64,000 nt of DNA. Origin: Pseudomonas sp. WJP1. Its GTDB lineage: Bacteria > Pseudomonadota > Gammaproteobacteria > Pseudomonadales > Pseudomonadaceae. Within the stretch, counting starts at the first letter, position 1; every line of letters starts with the position of its first letter. Where the stretch lies: positions 6,537,001 through 6,601,000 of the forward strand of contig NZ_CP110128.1 in the NCBI RefSeq assembly GCF_028471945.1, read 5' to 3'. The notes below the pieces were generated by a model. The model had not been told where the DNA came from, made no database searches, and saw nothing but the letters and a program-made list of their open reading frames with translations. Positions 1-8,905 of the stretch are shown piece by piece. The translations under genes and the position numbers were made by a program.

Positions 1-387
1 GTAGGCAAGGAACTGCTTGCCCAGCCCCTGATTTCTCCAGCCTTCATGCAGCGCCAGGCTGGAAATATAAAGGGTGTCGGGGATTTCCATCTTGGCGTAC
101 GGCGCCAGCACCGGGTCGGTCACCGGCGCTGCGAAAGGATCGTGACGCATCACGTAGCTGTGCAGCATGCCAATGACTTCACCTTCGGCTTCGGCGATCA
201 GGCAGTTCTGCCAGGAGAAATCCACATCGTCACGGGCGTAGCGCAGGGCTCCGACGTCGAGCAGATCCTGCCCGGGTTCTGCTATCTGGCTCCAGATGTA
301 ATCCGAAGCCCCCTCCGATGAAATCTGGAACAAACGCGCAATCTCACGCGCGTCCGCGCGCACTGCCGGACGAAATTCTACTGCCAT
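1..387 (-). CDS. GNAT-family N-acetyltransferase (3' end cut by window edge)
   Basis: The minus-strand frame opens at an ATG (385-387) and runs off the left edge after 129 codons without a stop. The protein starts MAVEFRPAVRADAREIARLF, typical of the first strand and helix of the Gcn5-related acetyltransferase fold. Near its visible end it reads SSLALHEGWRNQGLGKQFL, the acetyl-CoA pyrophosphate-binding loop (R/Q-x-x-G-x-G/A). Substrate unknown. It lies 24 bp downstream of the etfB stop on the same strand, so it could be the last gene of the demethylation operon or a separate unit. Confidence 0.85.
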   Translation of the reverse strand, partial: MAVEFRPAVRADAREIARLFQISSEGASDYIWSQIAEPGQDLLDVGALRYARDDVDFSWQNCLIAEAEGEVIGMLHSYVMRHDPFAAPVTDPVLAPYAKMEIPDTLYISSLALHEGWRNQGLGKQFLAY

Positions 388-411
388 TGACCTGCCCCCA
401 AAAACTGACCG

Positions 412-1182
412 CTAGCGGACCACACCTTCTTCTATCAGCAACTTGAGAATTGCTTCAGCCCCAGCTTGCGCCGTTACGCCCTTGAGCACTTGTCCCCCAC
501 CGCCACTGGCTTTCGCCGTTGCGGCTTTCATGCGGTCAGCGCCGCTTTTGGCTTTGATCACCTTCAAGCGTTTAGGGCGTGGCTTGGCCGGTTGCAGGGT
601 GGCGACCGCGAGCAATTCATCGTCGACGATTTCCACGTCCTTGGCCTGCAATACCCCACGCCGGGCCGGGCCGAAGGCACTCTGCCGGGGCTTGGGCGCC
701 GCGTTATCCACAGTGGCGAGAAACGGTAAGCGAACCTTCAAGCGACGCCGCTGACCGCGCGGCAAAGCCTGCAGCACCAACGCCGAACCGCCGTCGATGG
801 ACTCGACCTGCGCCAGCCCCACCACCAGCGGCCAGCCAAGGCCTTCGGCCAGCAGGAACGGCAACATGCCCGAGCCTTCACCGGTTTCCGCCTGGCTACC
901 GGTCAAAACGACCTGTGCCCCGGCATCACGCAAATAAGCGGTCAAGGCCGGCAGCGCATCGGCGCCTTGCGGTTGTTCCAGCACATGCAATTGTTCCAGC
1001 CCCATGCCCAGGTAAGCGCGCAAGGCCGGCTCGGCGACGTCGCCGGCGTGCAGTACCTGCAAGTTATCCCCAGCCAGTTGCAAGCCCAGTTCCACCGCCC
1101 GCGCATCCTGCTCCGCACGTCGTGGTCGACCGGAAGTCGGGTGGGCGCCGATGGACACCAGGCTGATGATTTTCGTGCTCAT
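412..1182 (-). CDS. etfB: Electron transfer flavoprotein, beta subunit (dimethylglycine catabolism type)
   Basis: 256 aa, the usual ETF-beta size. It opens with KIISLVSIGAHPTSGRPRRA and contains the AMP/FAD-binding alpha/beta fold characteristic of ETF-beta (LTGSQAETGEGSGMLPFLLAEGLGWPLV). It should pair with the alpha subunit encoded immediately upstream and take electrons from the DgcAB demethylase to the quinone pool through ETF dehydrogenase. It is 15 bp downstream of etfA and is the distal member of the dgc operon. In P. aeruginosa the corresponding gene (PA5401 by order) sits in the same place. This is a specialised copy; the house-keeping ETF should be elsewhere in the genome. Confidence 0.9.
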   Translation of the reverse strand: MSTKIISLVSIGAHPTSGRPRRAEQDARAVELGLQLAGDNLQVLHAGDVAEPALRAYLGMGLEQLHVLEQPQGADALPALTAYLRDAGAQVVLTGSQAETGEGSGMLPFLLAEGLGWPLVVGLAQVESIDGGSALVLQALPRGQRRRLKVRLPFLATVDNAAPKPRQSAFGPARRGVLQAKDVEIVDDELLAVATLQPAKPRPKRLKVIKAKSGADRMKAATAKASGGGGQVLKGVTAQAGAEAILKLLIEEGVVR

Positions 1183-1197
1183 AACCCTTTCCTTCCC

Positions 1198-2418
1198 TTA
1201 AGCCGCATCGCGCTTGGCGTCGTTGCGGTAGGCTTCTACCGCCGCGATCAAGGCCCGAAGAATCTCGGCACTCTCGCCGATTACCGACAGGTCGGCCCGT
1301 TTGATCATGTCGCAGCCCGGGTCGAGGTTGATCGCCACCACCTTGTCGCAGGCACCGATGCCCTGCAGGTGCTGGATCGCCCCGGAAATCCCCACCGCTA
1401 CGTAGACCCGCGCGGTAACCCAGGTGCCGGACGCGCCGACCTGACGGTCGCGGGCCATGAAGCCATCGTCCACCGCCACCCGCGAGGCGCCTTCGGTGGC
1501 GCCAAGGGCCGCGGCGGTCTGGTGGAACAAGTCCCAATCCTTGACCCCGTTGCCGCCGGAGAAAATGAACTCGGCCTCGGCCATGGGAATCGCCGCCGGG
1601 TCCACCGCCACCGCGCCCAGATCCTCGATGCGCGAGAGACTGCGCGCGATGGTTGTGGATAACTCGACTGGCAAGACTTCGTGACGGGTTTCGCTGACCG
1701 GTTCGGCACATTCGACGGCGGCCAGGATCAACCGCGCAACCGGACGCGCCAGGTCTTGCAAGCCGGCACCGGCGCGGCCGATGCACTCCTGGTCCTTGAC
1801 CTGCCAGACCCGCGTGGCCGGACGTTCGCCCAGGGCCGCGGCAAAGCGCCGACCCAATTCGCCACCGCCGCTGCGACTGTCCGGCAGCAGCCAGTGACGC
1901 GGGCTGAACTGGTTATCCACAGCCCGCAGACCCTGCACCCGTTGTTCCGGTGCATAACCACTGAACTCGTCGCCTTCGAGCACCAGCAAGCGATCGACGC
2001 CGGCTGTGGAAAACGCGTTTTCCTTGTGTTCGCCGAAGACCACGGCCAATACCGCGCCTTCGCTGCCGGCCAGTTGCTGGGCCAGGCCCAGCAAGTCCTT
2101 GTCGTGGCTGCTCAAGCGGCCGCCGACCATGTCCGGCACCACGCAGATGTAGAACGCCGGCGTAAGCACCTGATGCAGCGGCAATTGCACTTCAACGGCG
2201 GCCGAGCGTTTGGTCGCCCCGCCCTGCTGAGCACCGCTGCGGTCGATGCGCTTGATGCCGTTAGGGCCGATGAAACCGATGCCGTGCGGGTTCTTGCGGA
2301 TGACGCCGTTAGGCCCCATCCAGCTGTGTTGCGCCGGTTGCATGGCCGCGTGCAGCGGGTGCAGGCGGTTGCGGGCGATCCATTCGGCACGGGGGTCGCG
2401 GCGGATAATGTCGCTCAT
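1198..2418 (-). CDS. etfA: Electron transfer flavoprotein, alpha subunit (dimethylglycine catabolism type)
   Basis: 406 aa, longer than house-keeping ETF-alpha (about 310 aa) because of an N-terminal extension of roughly 80 residues. The C-terminal FAD domain carries the family signature: YVAVGISGAIQHLQGI followed by VVAINLDPGCDMIKRAD. The start ATG overlaps the dgcB stop by one base (TGATG), which implies translational coupling. It binds FAD and, with EtfB, should act as the soluble electron acceptor for the demethylase. The extension begins SDIIRRDPRAEWIARNRLHP; its role is unknown. Confidence 0.9.
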   Translation of the reverse strand: MSDIIRRDPRAEWIARNRLHPLHAAMQPAQHSWMGPNGVIRKNPHGIGFIGPNGIKRIDRSGAQQGGATKRSAAVEVQLPLHQVLTPAFYICVVPDMVGGRLSSHDKDLLGLAQQLAGSEGAVLAVVFGEHKENAFSTAGVDRLLVLEGDEFSGYAPEQRVQGLRAVDNQFSPRHWLLPDSRSGGGELGRRFAAALGERPATRVWQVKDQECIGRAGAGLQDLARPVARLILAAVECAEPVSETRHEVLPVELSTTIARSLSRIEDLGAVAVDPAAIPMAEAEFIFSGGNGVKDWDLFHQTAAALGATEGASRVAVDDGFMARDRQVGASGTWVTARVYVAVGISGAIQHLQGIGACDKVVAINLDPGCDMIKRADLSVIGESAEILRALIAAVEAYRNDAKRDAA

Positions 2419-4364
2419 CAGTGCACCTCCGCGGGTTCACGTTTGGCCGGCGTAGCCGACTTTGGGGCCTGATCCTCCAGCAGCGCGTCGGCCACCAGTT
2501 CGGCAATGTCCTTGATCAGCGGCCGTGGTTCGACCACACCTTCGAGCATCGCGGTGCACTGCGGGCAGCCCACAGCCACCAGTTCGGCGCCCGTCTCGCG
2601 GATGTCTTCCATGCGCATGTCGGGGATACGCTGCTTGCCCGGAATGTCAGTGATCGGCGCACCGCCACCACCGCCGCAGCAGCGCGAGCGGAAACCGGAG
2701 CGTTGCATTTCCTTGACCTCGATGCCCAGCGCACGCAGGACCTGGCGCGGCGCCTCGTATTCGCCGTTATAGCGGCCGAGGTAGCACGGGTCGTGATAGG
2801 TCACGCTGTCGCCTTTGTGCTGACCGAGGTTCAGCGCGCCCGCGTCGATGATTTCCGCCATGTAGGTGCTGTGGTGCTGCACCAGGTAGTTGCCATCGAA
2901 GGCGCCATATTCGTTTTTCAGCACATGGAAGCTGTGCGGATCGCAGGTGACGATGCGGTTGAAGCTGTACTTGGCCAGGGTCTGGATGTTGCGTTTGGCC
3001 AGCAACTGGAAGGTCGCCTCGTCGCCCAGGCGTCGGGCCACGTCACCGCTGTCGCGCTCTTCGAGGCCGAGTACGGCGAAGTCGATTTTTGCCGCTTTCA
3101 GCACTTTGACGAAGGCGCGCAGGGTGCGCTGGTTGCGCATGTCGAAGGCACCGTCGCCGACCCAGAACAGCACGTCGGTAGACTTCTTCTCGCTCATCAG
3201 GTTGAGGTTCAAGTCCGCCGCCCAGTTCATCCGGCCGCCCGGCGCAAAACCGCCCGGGTTGTCGGTGGCGATCAGGTTTTCCAGGACTTCGGCGCCCTTG
3301 TTCGGGGTCGCGCCTTTTTCCAGGGTCAGATGGCGACGCATGTCGACGATGGCATCGACGTGCTCGATCATCATCGGGCATTCCTCGACGCAGGCGCGGC
3401 AGGTGGTGCACGACCACAGGGTTTCGGCATCCACCAGACCGTTGACGATCGGTTGATGCGGGTTGCCGGCGTGTTCGCCAATCGGCTTGCCTGGATACGG
3501 ACTGCCGGCAAACTTGGCATCGGTACCGCCAGCCAGGCCGACGACCATGTCCTGGATCAGTTTTTTCGGGTTCAGCGGCTGGCCGGCGGCGAAGGCCGGG
3601 CAAGCGGCTTCGCATTTACCGCACTGCACGCAGGCGTCGAAGCCGAGCAACTGGTTCCAGGTGAAGTCCTTGGGTTTTTCCACGCCCAGTGGTGCGGCCG
3701 GATCGTTCAGATCCAGGGGTTTCAGACCGGTGGAACGACCGCCGCCAAAGCGCTCGGCGCGACGGTGCCAGGCCAGGTGCAGGGCACCGGCAAACGCATG
3801 CTTCATCGGCCCGCCCCAGGTCATGCCGAAGAACAGCTCGGACACGCCCCACAGCACGCCAATCCCGAGGATCACCGCCAACAGCCAGCCACCGAAGTTC
3901 TCCGGCAGGATACCGGCCACCGGCAGGGTCACCAGGAAGAACGACACCGAGAACGCCATCAGGCTTTTCGGCAGGCGCATCCACGGGCCTTTCGACAGCC
4001 GCGCAGGCGGGTTGCGCCGACGCAGGTAGACAAAGACCGCGCCGACGAACATCACCGCCGACATCAACAACAGCGCATAACCCAGAATGCGGTTATGCAG
4101 GCCGAAACCATGCACCAGGATCGCCAGCACGATCGACGCTACCGCGCCGCCGGCCGTGGCGACGTGGGTGTTGGCAATGTATTTGTCCCGCGCCACCACG
4201 TGGTGCAGGTCGACCATGTAGCGCTTGGGCATGGCAAACAGGCCGCCGATCAGATCGACCTTCGAGGCCCGGCCCCGGCGCCACATGGCTACCCGCCGCA
4301 ACGCGCCCAGAACCGCGAGGCCCAGGGCAGCGAACAACAGGATTGGAAGAAGGGTGTTCAACAT
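2418..4364 (-). CDS. dgcB: Dimethylglycine catabolism protein DgcB, membrane-anchored Fe-S oxidoreductase
   Basis: 648 aa. Order of parts: an N-terminal membrane region of about five helices (residues 1-190), two 4Fe-4S ferredoxin-type motifs (CVQCGKCEAACP and CTTCRACVEECP), then a heterodisulfide-reductase-like half with CCG motifs (DPCYLGRYNGEYEAPRQ.. and SRCCGGGGG). The architecture resembles GlpC/HdrD-like subunits that move electrons between a flavoenzyme and the membrane. DgcA and DgcB are both required for dimethylglycine growth in P. aeruginosa; the biochemical role of DgcB as electron relay is inferred from its domains. It is separated from dgcA by 182 bp that hold a REP doublet, and is coupled to etfA. 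Confidence 0.93.
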   Translation of the reverse strand: MLNTLLPILLFAALGLAVLGALRRVAMWRRGRASKVDLIGGLFAMPKRYMVDLHHVVARDKYIANTHVATAGGAVASIVLAILVHGFGLHNRILGYALLLMSAVMFVGAVFVYLRRRNPPARLSKGPWMRLPKSLMAFSVSFFLVTLPVAGILPENFGGWLLAVILGIGVLWGVSELFFGMTWGGPMKHAFAGALHLAWHRRAERFGGGRSTGLKPLDLNDPAAPLGVEKPKDFTWNQLLGFDACVQCGKCEAACPAFAAGQPLNPKKLIQDMVVGLAGGTDAKFAGSPYPGKPIGEHAGNPHQPIVNGLVDAETLWSCTTCRACVEECPMMIEHVDAIVDMRRHLTLEKGATPNKGAEVLENLIATDNPGGFAPGGRMNWAADLNLNLMSEKKSTDVLFWVGDGAFDMRNQRTLRAFVKVLKAAKIDFAVLGLEERDSGDVARRLGDEATFQLLAKRNIQTLAKYSFNRIVTCDPHSFHVLKNEYGAFDGNYLVQHHSTYMAEIIDAGALNLGQHKGDSVTYHDPCYLGRYNGEYEAPRQVLRALGIEVKEMQRSGFRSRCCGGGGGAPITDIPGKQRIPDMRMEDIRETGAELVAVGCPQCTAMLEGVVEPRPLIKDIAELVADALLEDQAPKSATPAKREPAEVH

Positions 4365-4427
4365 GGTGGAGCTCCCAAAGACCGCAGGGTCTTGCAGGCC
4401 AAACTACCTGGATGCCTTGCCCGATTC

Positions 4428-4532
4428 CCTGTAGGAGCGAGCTTGCTCGCGAAAAACCTGAGAAATACGCGTTAAATCAGACTGCCCGCGTCATCGTTCA
4501 CGTCCATCGCGAGCAAGCTCGCTCCCACAGGG
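4428..4532. repeat. REP doublet (REPIN) inside the dgc operon
   Basis: Two inverted arms, TGTAGGAGCGAGCTTGCTCG at the left and CGAGCAAGCTCGCTCCCACA at the right, flank about 50 bp. It occupies the dgcA-dgcB gap, so it will be present in the operon mRNA as a hairpin. Confidence 0.9.
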
Positions 4533-4546
4533 TTATCCACAAGCTC

Positions 4547-6607
4547 TTAGAAATCCTTGCACAGCCGCAGCGCGTCGTAGATCGCCGCGTGCACGTTCCG
4601 CTGGGCCACACAGTCGCCGATGCGGAACAGCAGGTAGCCGTCGCCTTTCTGTTCCAGGCATGGCTGCGGCTTGATCGCGAACAAGGCTTCGACGTCGATC
4701 TGGCCCTTGTTGCGCGAGCCTTCCTTCATCGCGTAGTAGATCTCCTCGTCCGGACGCACGCCGTTCTCGATGACCACCTGGTCCACCACCCGCTCCTCTT
4801 TGGCGCCGGTGTATTCGTTTTCCAGCACAGCCACCAGCTTGTCGCCTTCGCGGTAGACCTTCTCCAGCATCATGTCGCCGGTCATGATCACTTCTTTCGG
4901 ATACATGCTGCGGTAGTAAGTCGGGAACGACGTACCGCCGATCGCCACGCCTGGCTTGATGTCGTCGGTGACGATCTCGACCTGGCTGCCCTTGTCAGCG
5001 AGGAAGTCGGCGGTCGACATGCCGGTGAACTCGCAAATGGTGTCGTAGACCAGTACGTTCTTGGCAGGTGCAACCTTGCCGTCGAGGATGTCCCAGCTGC
5101 TGACCACCAGGCCTTCAGCCGCGCCCCAATGTTCGTTCTGCTCGATGAACGGATGACCGCCGACTGCCAGCACCACCACATCCGGACGCAGGTCCATGAT
5201 GGTCGGTGCATCAGCCGCCACGCCCAGGCGCAGGTCGACTTTCAACCGTGCCAGCTCCAGCTGGTACCAGCGGGTGATACCGGCGATCTGGTCCCGTTGT
5301 GGCGCTTTCGAGGCGGTCGTGATCTGCCCGCCAATGAACTCTTTCTTTTCGAACAGCGTGACGTCGTGACCACGCTCGGCGGCAACACGGGCAGCTTCCA
5401 TACCGGCAGGGCCGGCACCGACCACCACCACCTTGCGTTTGACGCCGGTGGTTTTTTCGATGATGTGCGGCAGGCCCATGTATTCACGGGAAGTCGCGGC
5501 GTTCTGGATGCACAGCACATCCAGGCCTTGGTACTGACGGTCGATGCAGTAGTTGGCGCCGACGCACTGCTTGATCTGGTCGATCTGGCCCATCTTGATC
5601 TTGGCGATCAGGTGCGGGTCGGCGATGTGCGCGCGGGTCATGCCGACCATGTCGACGTAACCGCCCTCCAGGATACGGGTGGCCTGGTTCGGGTCCTTGA
5701 TGTTCTGCGCGTGCAGCACCGGAACCTTGACCACTTCCTTGATGCCGGCAGCCAGATGCAGGAACGGCTCCGGTGGATAACTCATGTTCGGAATCACGTT
5801 GGCCAGGGTGTTGTGGGTGTCGCAACCCGATCCCACGACGCCGAGGAAATCGAGCATGCCGGTGTCGTCGTAATACTTGGCGATCTGCTTCATGTCCTCA
5901 TGGGACAGACCATCCGGGTGGAACTCGTCACCGCAGATACGCATGCCCACGCAGAAGTCATCACCGACCTCGGCGCGCACGGCCTTGAGCACTTCCAGAC
6001 CGAATTTCATGCGGCCTTCGAAGGTGCCGCCCCATTCGTCGGTACGCTTGTTGACCCGCGGGCTCCAGAACTGGTCGATCATGTGCTGGTGCACCGCCGA
6101 CAGTTCGACACCGTCCAGGCCACCGGCCTTGGCGCGGCGGGCCGCTTGCGCGTAATTGCCGATAACCCGCCAGATTTCTTCCGGCTCGATGGTCTTGCAG
6201 GTAGCGCGGTGCACCGGTTCACGCACGCCCGACGGCGACATCAGCGTCGGCCAGTTGAAACCGTCCCAACGCGAGCGACGGCCCATGTGCGTAATCTGGA
6301 TCATGATCTTGGCGCCGTGCTTGTGCATGGCGTCGGCCAGATTCTGGAAGTGCGGGATGATACGGTCGGTGGACAGGTTCACCGAGCTCCACCATTCCTG
6401 CGGGCTGTCGATGGCGACGACGGACGAACCGCCGCAGATCGCCAGGCCGATCCCGCCCTTGGCCTTCTCTTCGTAATACTTGACGTACCGGTCGGTGGTC
6501 ATGCCGCCGTCGGTCGCGTAGACCTCGGCGTGTGCGGTGCTGAGCACGCGGTTACGGATGGTCAGTTTGCCGATCTGGATCGGCTGGAACATTGCTTCGA
6601 AAGCCAT
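4547..6607 (-). CDS. dgcA: N,N-dimethylglycine demethylase subunit DgcA (old-yellow-enzyme/TMADH family)
   Basis: 686 aa. Residues about 1-380 form an FMN-binding TIM barrel of the NADH:flavin oxidoreductase type (MFQPIQIGKLTIRNRVL start). Residues about 390-686 are an NAD/FAD-binding module (VVVVGAGPAGMEAARVAAERG). This is the layout of trimethylamine dehydrogenase and stachydrine demethylase. It removes a methyl group from dimethylglycine to give sarcosine. The Fe-S motif near residue 350 reads C-V-G-A-N-Y-C then a further Cys 12 residues on; TMADH has Cys where this has Ala, so only three of the four expected ligands are in the usual places. It lies 15 bp after the DUF5943 gene. Confidence 0.93.
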   Translation of the reverse strand: MAFEAMFQPIQIGKLTIRNRVLSTAHAEVYATDGGMTTDRYVKYYEEKAKGGIGLAICGGSSVVAIDSPQEWWSSVNLSTDRIIPHFQNLADAMHKHGAKIMIQITHMGRRSRWDGFNWPTLMSPSGVREPVHRATCKTIEPEEIWRVIGNYAQAARRAKAGGLDGVELSAVHQHMIDQFWSPRVNKRTDEWGGTFEGRMKFGLEVLKAVRAEVGDDFCVGMRICGDEFHPDGLSHEDMKQIAKYYDDTGMLDFLGVVGSGCDTHNTLANVIPNMSYPPEPFLHLAAGIKEVVKVPVLHAQNIKDPNQATRILEGGYVDMVGMTRAHIADPHLIAKIKMGQIDQIKQCVGANYCIDRQYQGLDVLCIQNAATSREYMGLPHIIEKTTGVKRKVVVVGAGPAGMEAARVAAERGHDVTLFEKKEFIGGQITTASKAPQRDQIAGITRWYQLELARLKVDLRLGVAADAPTIMDLRPDVVVLAVGGHPFIEQNEHWGAAEGLVVSSWDILDGKVAPAKNVLVYDTICEFTGMSTADFLADKGSQVEIVTDDIKPGVAIGGTSFPTYYRSMYPKEVIMTGDMMLEKVYREGDKLVAVLENEYTGAKEERVVDQVVIENGVRPDEEIYYAMKEGSRNKGQIDVEALFAIKPQPCLEQKGDGYLLFRIGDCVAQRNVHAAIYDALRLCKDF

Positions 6608-6622
6608 GGCGGGTTCCTCGAC

Positions 6623-7153
6623 TTACAACGGCTTGACGGTGAACAAGCCGTCTTCGTGGCCCTCTTCGGAGCCACCGTAGACTTGCTCGGCCACGGTGCG
6701 GATCTTGCTGCCACGAGCTGCGAGGATCTGGTCCATCGCGCCGGCAAACCAACCGGTGAACATGTAGTCGACCTTGCGCCCGACCTTGCCGTACACGTAG
6801 ACGAATGCCGAGTGCTCTAGCTTGACGCTGCAGGTGCCTTTATCCAGGTCGATGTCCTGGATCTTGAACAGGCCCCAGCCGCGCTGCGACAGGCGTTTCA
6901 TGTAGTGCTCGAACACCGCGACGCCTTCCAGGCCATGGCATTCGGCTTCTTTTTCACACCAGTGCCAGGCGGACTTGTAGCCGGCCTTGTAGAGGATTTC
7001 GGCGTAGGCGTCGGCGCCCAGCACTTCCTCGATGCCCATGTGGTTGTTGACGAAGAAATGGCGCGGTACGTACAGCATCGGCAGGGCGTCGGACGTCCAG
7101 ACACCGGTTTCGCTGTCGACTTCGATAGGCAATTGCGGGGCGATCTTGGCCAT
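6623..7153 (-). CDS. DUF5943 / 4-vinyl-reductase-like protein of the dgc operon
   Basis: 176 aa, soluble. The C-terminal half (KEAECHGLEGVAVFEHYMKRLSQRGWGLFKIQDID.. FTGWFAGAMDQIL) matches the general look of the V4R small-molecule-binding fold. It has no obvious catalytic motif. It always sits between the M19-like gene and dgcA in the pseudomonads I recall, with 15 bp to dgcA here, so a role in dimethylglycine demethylation (assembly, cofactor delivery or substrate sensing) is likely but not shown by the sequence. Confidence 0.85.
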   Translation of the reverse strand: MAKIAPQLPIEVDSETGVWTSDALPMLYVPRHFFVNNHMGIEEVLGADAYAEILYKAGYKSAWHWCEKEAECHGLEGVAVFEHYMKRLSQRGWGLFKIQDIDLDKGTCSVKLEHSAFVYVYGKVGRKVDYMFTGWFAGAMDQILAARGSKIRTVAEQVYGGSEEGHEDGLFTVKPL

Positions 7154-7231
7154 GGAAACTTAACTCCAGAAAAATTTTGGTATTGCCCCCGGCACGGACG
7201 GCCGGGGGAAAAGATTCAGAAGAGCTGCGGC

Positions 7232-8209
7232 TTACTCGCCCCAGACATCCTTGAGAACGTTGACCCAGTTCTCGCCCATGATCTTGCGCACCACGCGCTC
7301 GGAATGGCCGCGCTTGAGCAGGGTCTCGGTGAGGTTCGGGAACTCGCCGACAGTGCGGATGCCCAGCGGATTGATGATCTTGCCGAAGCTGGTCAGGCGG
7401 CGGGCGTAGCCCTTGTCGTGGGTCAGGTACTCGAAGAAGTCCTGGCCGTGACCCTGGGTGAAGTCGGTGCCGATGCCGATCGAGTCTTCACCGACGATGT
7501 TCAGGGTGTATTCGATGGCTTCAGCGTAGTCGTCGATGGTCGAATCGATGCCCTTGGCCAGGAATGGCGCGAACATGGTCACACCGACGAAACCGCCGTG
7601 GTCGGCAATGAACTTCAGCTCTTCATCGGACTTGTTGCGCGGGTGCTCTTTGAGGCCCGACGGCAGGCAGTGGGAGTAGCAGACCGGCTTTTTCGATTCG
7701 AGGATGACTTCTTCGGAAGTCTTGGAACCGACGTGGGACAGGTCGCACATGACGCCGACACGGTTCATCTCGGCGACGATTTCGCGACCGAAGCCCGACA
7801 GGCCGCCGTCACGCTCGTAGCAACCGGTGCCGACCAGATTCTGGGTGTTGTAGCACATCTGCACGATACCGACGCCCAGTTGCTTGAACACTTCGACATA
7901 GCCGATCTGGTCTTCAAACGCATGGGCATTCTGGAAACCGAAGAGGATGCCGGTCTTGCCCTGCTCCTTGGCCTTGCGGATGTCGGCGGTGGTACGCACC
8001 GGAATCACCAGGTCGTTGTTCTCGCGGATCAGTTTCTGGCTGGCGGCGATGTTGTTGACGGTGGCCTGGAAGCCCTCCCACACCGACACGGTGCAGTTGG
8101 CTGCGGTCAGACCGCCCTTGCGCATGTCTTCAAACAGCTCGCGGTTCCACTTGGCAATAATCAGCCCGTCGATAACGATGCTGTCGGCGTGCAATTCGGC
8201 TGGGCTCAT
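7232..8209 (-). CDS. M19 (renal dipeptidase)-like protein, first gene of the dgc operon
   Basis: 325 aa from the ATG at 8207-8209, chosen because AGGGGA stands 8-9 bases upstream and the product then begins MSPAELHADSIVIDGLII as in relatives; a longer frame reaching 8362 lacks such support. The fold is that of membrane dipeptidases: DLSHVG, the SH pair (CYSHC) and GIGTDF are present. However the zinc-binding H-x-D after VIDG is replaced by L-I-I, and the bridging Glu of the EGG-H motif is Gln (GFQNAHAF). Dipeptidase activity is therefore doubtful; a hydrolase or isomerase role on a betaine-derived compound is possible. It is divergent from the LprI-like gene across 235 bp. Confidence 0.88.
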   Translation of the reverse strand: MSPAELHADSIVIDGLIIAKWNRELFEDMRKGGLTAANCTVSVWEGFQATVNNIAASQKLIRENNDLVIPVRTTADIRKAKEQGKTGILFGFQNAHAFEDQIGYVEVFKQLGVGIVQMCYNTQNLVGTGCYERDGGLSGFGREIVAEMNRVGVMCDLSHVGSKTSEEVILESKKPVCYSHCLPSGLKEHPRNKSDEELKFIADHGGFVGVTMFAPFLAKGIDSTIDDYAEAIEYTLNIVGEDSIGIGTDFTQGHGQDFFEYLTHDKGYARRLTSFGKIINPLGIRTVGEFPNLTETLLKRGHSERVVRKIMGENWVNVLKDVWGE

Positions 8210-8444
8210 CAGGCTGTCCCCTTGTTGGCGATTCATGCGCCGAATCGTGTGCCGGCGCTTTGGGGCCAGCATATGCCTGAGGGGCGAGGCAGCCGGGTGC
8301 AAAAACGACAGGGGAATTGCCGAAAGCGTCAATCCGCGACAAAGGGTCGTCGCAAGGCACAATTGCCGACCTGTTCAAGGCTGTCCGCTTGGGCCAGAAT
8401 TCGCCACATCTCTTGATGCTTCACTGGATGGGAGCGGCAACCAC
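8210..8444. promoter_or_regulatory. Divergent control region of the dgc operon and the LprI-like gene
   Basis: 235 bp without a gene. It must hold the dgc operon promoter. In P. aeruginosa this operon is under GbdR, but I cannot place a GbdR site by eye here. No strong sigma70 or sigma54 match was seen. Confidence 0.5.
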
Positions 8445-8846
8445 ATGAAATTCATCGTCCTGGCTTTGGCACTGATTGCGACCGGCGTACACGCCGCCGA
8501 GGAGTCTGAAGACACCCCCTGCGACAAAGTCGAAAACGACGTCCAGACCCTGGAATGCTCCGCCTTCAGCAAAACCACCGCCGAAGACTTGCTGAGCGAA
8601 AACTACAAAAGCCTGAACGAGCGCATGCAGTCGCTCTACGGCAAGAACCCGTCGCAATTGGCCGACATCACCGCCAAGATCAAGGCCGCCCAGCAACAAT
8701 GGCTGAAAACCCGCGACGCCGACTGCGCCATCGAAGCCTTCCCGGCCACCGCCGGCAGCAAGGCATTCACCATCGCGCAAAATGATTGCGTGGCGCGGAT
8801 GAGTGACGAGCGGTCGGAGTTTTTGGAGTTGATTGGGCAGGAGTAA
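8445..8846 (+). CDS. Secreted lysozyme-inhibitor LprI-family protein (DUF1311)
   Basis: 133 aa. A clear signal peptide (MKFIVLALALIATGVHA, cleavage after AHA/VHA) precedes a helical domain with four conserved cysteines (TPCDKVENDVQTLEC, ADCAIEA, NDCVARM) and the family's YKSLNERMQ and QWLKTRDADC patterns. Members are periplasmic and some inhibit lysozyme; activity here is inferred from family only. The ATG at 8445 is chosen because it gives the signal peptide with GGAGCGG upstream. Confidence 0.85.
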   Translation: MKFIVLALALIATGVHAAEESEDTPCDKVENDVQTLECSAFSKTTAEDLLSENYKSLNERMQSLYGKNPSQLADITAKIKAAQQQWLKTRDADCAIEAFPATAGSKAFTIAQNDCVARMSDERSEFLELIGQE

Positions 8847-8905
8847 ATGCAAACTTCAGTCAATTGAGCTGTAGGCTGCACTTCTTCACTTAAAAGGGAT
8901 TCAAC

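Noticed and set aside
3689..6820. A 1,043-codon open frame on the plus strand opposite dgcB and dgcA.
   Set aside because: It is the mirror of two well-supported minus-strand genes in GC-rich DNA; its product is rich in Arg, His and Ala with no domain, and it has no ribosome site.
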